This document shows positions 62,327-64,000 of a stretch of 64,000 bases of DNA, one piece after another. The stretch is from Lachnospiraceae bacterium GAM79 (lineage in GTDB: Bacteria > Bacillota > Clostridia > Lachnospirales > Lachnospiraceae). The notes beneath the pieces are model-generated. The model searched no databases, had not been told where the DNA came from, and saw only the letters and a program-made list of their open reading frames with translations. The DNA lies in contig AP018536.1 in the NCBI GenBank assembly GCA_003584705.1, positions 1,364,001-1,428,000 of the forward strand. The letters are read 5' to 3'. The position numbers were made by a program, and so were the translations under genes. How positions within the stretch are numbered: the stretch's first letter is position 1; each line of letters starts with the position of its first letter.

Positions 62327-62876
62327 ATGGTTCCGGATATTGGATCATATCCAGTATCGGAGTTCGTATAATATATTGGTAGGCCTCAAAAATTTTCTCC
62401 GCAGGGACTTCTTTCGGAGAGGAGAGCCATAACTTTAGAATTTCAATTAATAAGAGGGCATTATAATGTGCCAGTGACTGCGGTGTGATAAGTTCGCAGG
62501 GCATTTTCCTCATAGGATGTCTGGACAGAATCCGGAAAAAGGTCTGTTCACAGTAGTGTGAAAAAAATTCTCCGAAGCAATTCTGGCCTGTGGTTTCAAA
62601 AAGTCGATGATAATATTCCTTATTTTTTTCAAAACAGATAAACATCAGCTTGATGGCTTCCTGTTCCATATCGTTTTCGATCATGACTTCGACTTTGCTG
62701 CCGATGTCCTGGTCGAACAGAAACTCAATCACTTCGTATTTATCCTGAAAATAGTTATAGAAAGTAGGGCGGATCACATGTGCACCATCCGTGATCATTT
62801 TGATGGAAATCTTCTGAAAAGGCATGGTAAGCACAAGAGAACGAAAACTGTCTGCCAATAATTCTTTTGTCTTCAT
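62325..62876 (-). CDS. TetR/AcrR-family transcriptional regulator
   Basis: 183 residues from the ATG at 62876, which follows AGGAGTCC; the longer open frame to 63044 is not used. The DNA-binding part is LLADSFRSLVLTMPFQKISIKMITDGAHVIRPTFYNYFQDKYEVIEF. The C-terminal domain (DUF-type TetR_C with RIL, HYNALLLIEILKLWL) is of the kind found in Lachnospiraceae and lactobacilli. It is divergent from the MntP-like gene and may regulate it. Confidence 0.88.
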   Translation of the reverse strand: MKTKELLADSFRSLVLTMPFQKISIKMITDGAHVIRPTFYNYFQDKYEVIEFLFDQDIGSKVEVMIENDMEQEAIKLMFICFEKNKEYYHRLFETTGQNCFGEFFSHYCEQTFFRILSRHPMRKMPCELITPQSLAHYNALLLIEILKLWLSSPKEVPAEKIFEAYQYIIRTPILDMIQYPEP

Positions 62877-63117
62877 CACAGGACTCCTTTTCCTATAAAA
62901 GAACCGAGATAGAAATATTATAACCAAAAAACTTTCTTTTCTCAACTTTAAACGACACTTTTGCCAAAATGTCGCGGAATATTTACAGTTATCGAAAAAA
63001 TGTAAGAGCAGGAAAAACGCTGTGCAAGGGTTGTATCTTACCATATGCCGGAAAATTGTTTAAAGTAAAAAATGAAAAGAGATAAAAACATTATAACGGG
63101 AGAAAGGGGTTGCATGG

Positions 63118-63693
63118 ATGGCATGGTATGAAATTTTCATTGTATCGGTGGGACTATCCCTGGATGTCTTTACCTATGCATTATACAAAGGCGCTATGCT
63201 TTCCAGACTGGACAAAAAGCAGATCCTGAAAATGATCCTGCTGTTCACAGGATGGCAGAGCGGTGCAATGCTTTTAGGAAGCCTGATTTCGGAACTTCCG
63301 TACATTGCAATGAACTATCAGCGGACAGAAAGACTGTTCAGGGCGGCATCGGCAGTTATTTTTTTCCTGATCGGGATATGGCTGATCGTCCGGGCACTAC
63401 ATATGCGGGACCCGCTGGAACGAAGGGAAGATGCCTTCGCCTGGAGACAGCTATGCATTTGGGCCATGCTTACCAGTGTGGACAGTTTTCTGACGGGAAT
63501 TGGCATGGGCTTTTTAGACACCAGAGTAACGGTGCAGATCATTCAGCTGGCAATTATGGCTGCGCTGGCGGTCATCGTCGGCATCTATGCGGGATATCGG
63601 ATCGGGTGTCATGGAAGAAACCGTGTACTGATCAGTGGAGCGCTGATCTTCCTGCTTGCCGGCGCGGATGTATTGTTTCGATATTACATCTGA
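63118..63693 (+). CDS. MntP/YtaF-like membrane transporter
   Basis: 191 residues with six membrane helices. The two repeated motifs SVGLSLDVFTYALYKGA and TSVDSFLTGIGMGF carry the conserved Asp residues of MntP-family manganese exporters, and the YtaF-like group is close. RBS AGAAAGGGG precedes the ATG at 63118. The substrate, manganese or another cation, is inferred. The divergent TetR gene may be its regulator. Confidence 0.75.
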   Translation: MAWYEIFIVSVGLSLDVFTYALYKGAMLSRLDKKQILKMILLFTGWQSGAMLLGSLISELPYIAMNYQRTERLFRAASAVIFFLIGIWLIVRALHMRDPLERREDAFAWRQLCIWAMLTSVDSFLTGIGMGFLDTRVTVQIIQLAIMAALAVIVGIYAGYRIGCHGRNRVLISGALIFLLAGADVLFRYYI

Positions 63694-63739
63694 AATACCG
63701 TGATTCATAGAATAAATAGACAAAAGTGAGGTAAATCGT

Positions 63740-64000
63740 ATGGCAGACGCAAAACACAAAGTTGAGAGAGCTGCATTTGGCGCAGCAATCGACGGAATTC
63801 TGAAGTATGTGAATAAGGACGAAGCAGACAGAGAAAAGGCGTTCTTAAAGCTGGTAGATCTGTCGGAAAAATTTATGGGAGATACCTTCCGCAAGGAAAG
63901 CTATGATGCGGCAAGACGTATGATCCAGGATCCGGACAGCAAATGGATGCAGTATGTGAATCGGATCTTAAACGAAGTGGATCCCCATGTCATCAAAATG
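63740..64000 (+). CDS. N-terminal part of a protein cut by the window end, possibly a radical SAM protein
   Basis: 87 codons are visible, beginning MADAKHKVERAAFGA and including DLSEKFMGDTFRKESYDAARRMIQDP. The reading frame is open to the end. The N-terminus resembles the leader region of a radical SAM protein family I recall from Lachnospiraceae, where the cysteine motif comes later, past the window. That identity is from memory and uncertain. The gene starts 46 bases after the MntP-like gene with RBS GTGAGG. Confidence 0.55.
   Translation, partial: MADAKHKVERAAFGAAIDGILKYVNKDEADREKAFLKLVDLSEKFMGDTFRKESYDAARRMIQDPDSKWMQYVNRILNEVDPHVIKM

Noticed and set aside
1..64000. CRISPR array, rRNA genes, prophage structural genes, replication origin
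   Set aside because: Looked for and not seen. No regularly spaced direct repeats, no rRNA-like stretches and no phage modules are visible.

Overview
The window looks like a chromosomal segment of a spore-forming, low-to-mid GC Gram-positive anaerobe of the class Clostridia, most likely a gut Lachnospiraceae. The evidence is sporulation genes (sigH, spoIIM), a Cys T-box ahead of cysE-cysS, the order yicC-remA-gmk-rpoZ-rimO-pgsA, a recA-recX-rny block, strong Shine-Dalgarno sites and sigma-A promoters. No species is claimed.

Layout. 1-3.24 kb is an AT-richer accessory stretch (CHAP amidase/peptidase fragment, a secreted SpoIID-like protein, a lipoprotein), probably the edge of an integrated element. 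3.29-3.52 kb is a tRNA-Val/tRNA-Met operon with its own promoter and terminator. 3.8-10.9 kb carries a lipoprotein, a DUF362 ferredoxin-like protein, a DEAD-box helicase, a polytopic membrane protein and ispF. An IS110-family element with a possible bridge-RNA leader (about 10.95-12.8 kb) separates ispF from a BlaI-type regulator and a HicAB toxin-antitoxin pair. 14.0-18.4 kb is a conserved block, T-box-cysE-cysS-mrnC-rlmB-sigH. 18.4-23.8 kb is an RND efflux operon ending in its TetR regulator, with a perfect 18-bp palindrome at the promoter. 23.9-31.9 kb carries tRNA-Thr, an orphan module of the 2-hydroxyacyl-CoA dehydratase activase family, a zinc-ribbon membrane protein, a HelD-like helicase with an unexpected C-terminal domain, a HAD phosphatase, a cupin and a rhodanese-TtcA fusion. 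31.9-36.0 kb is the yicC-pgsA operon. 36.0-36.65 kb has no gene but holds a large structured inverted repeat. 36.7-41.7 kb is a carbohydrate locus (solute-binding protein, GH3 glycosidase, divergent AraC regulator). 41.7-46.8 kb is cinA-recA-recX-rny with two SOS boxes at recA. 47-64 kb holds metabolic and envelope genes: aminotransferase, NUDIX hydrolase, spoIIM, DAHP synthase, NhaC antiporter, glf, PAP2, lipid kinase, glyA, a sulfatase-superfamily membrane enzyme, ACT protein-hom-lysC, a TetR regulator, an MntP-like protein and a truncated final gene.

The most unusual non-gene signal is a family of short intergenic palindromic elements. Four complete copies (104-152 bp) and one solo end share 15-bp terminal inverted repeats of the type TAACTATTCAGARCC. 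Each complete copy has an internal hairpin closed by a CTTG or CCTG loop. They sit in leaders or next to promoters of unrelated genes. Other items worth attention are the IS110 leader RNA candidate, the HelD fusion to a domain resembling the N-terminal domain of GH31 glycosidases, and the 250-bp structured inverted repeat at 36.17-36.42 kb.

All functional calls come from reading motifs and gene order; no database search was run.
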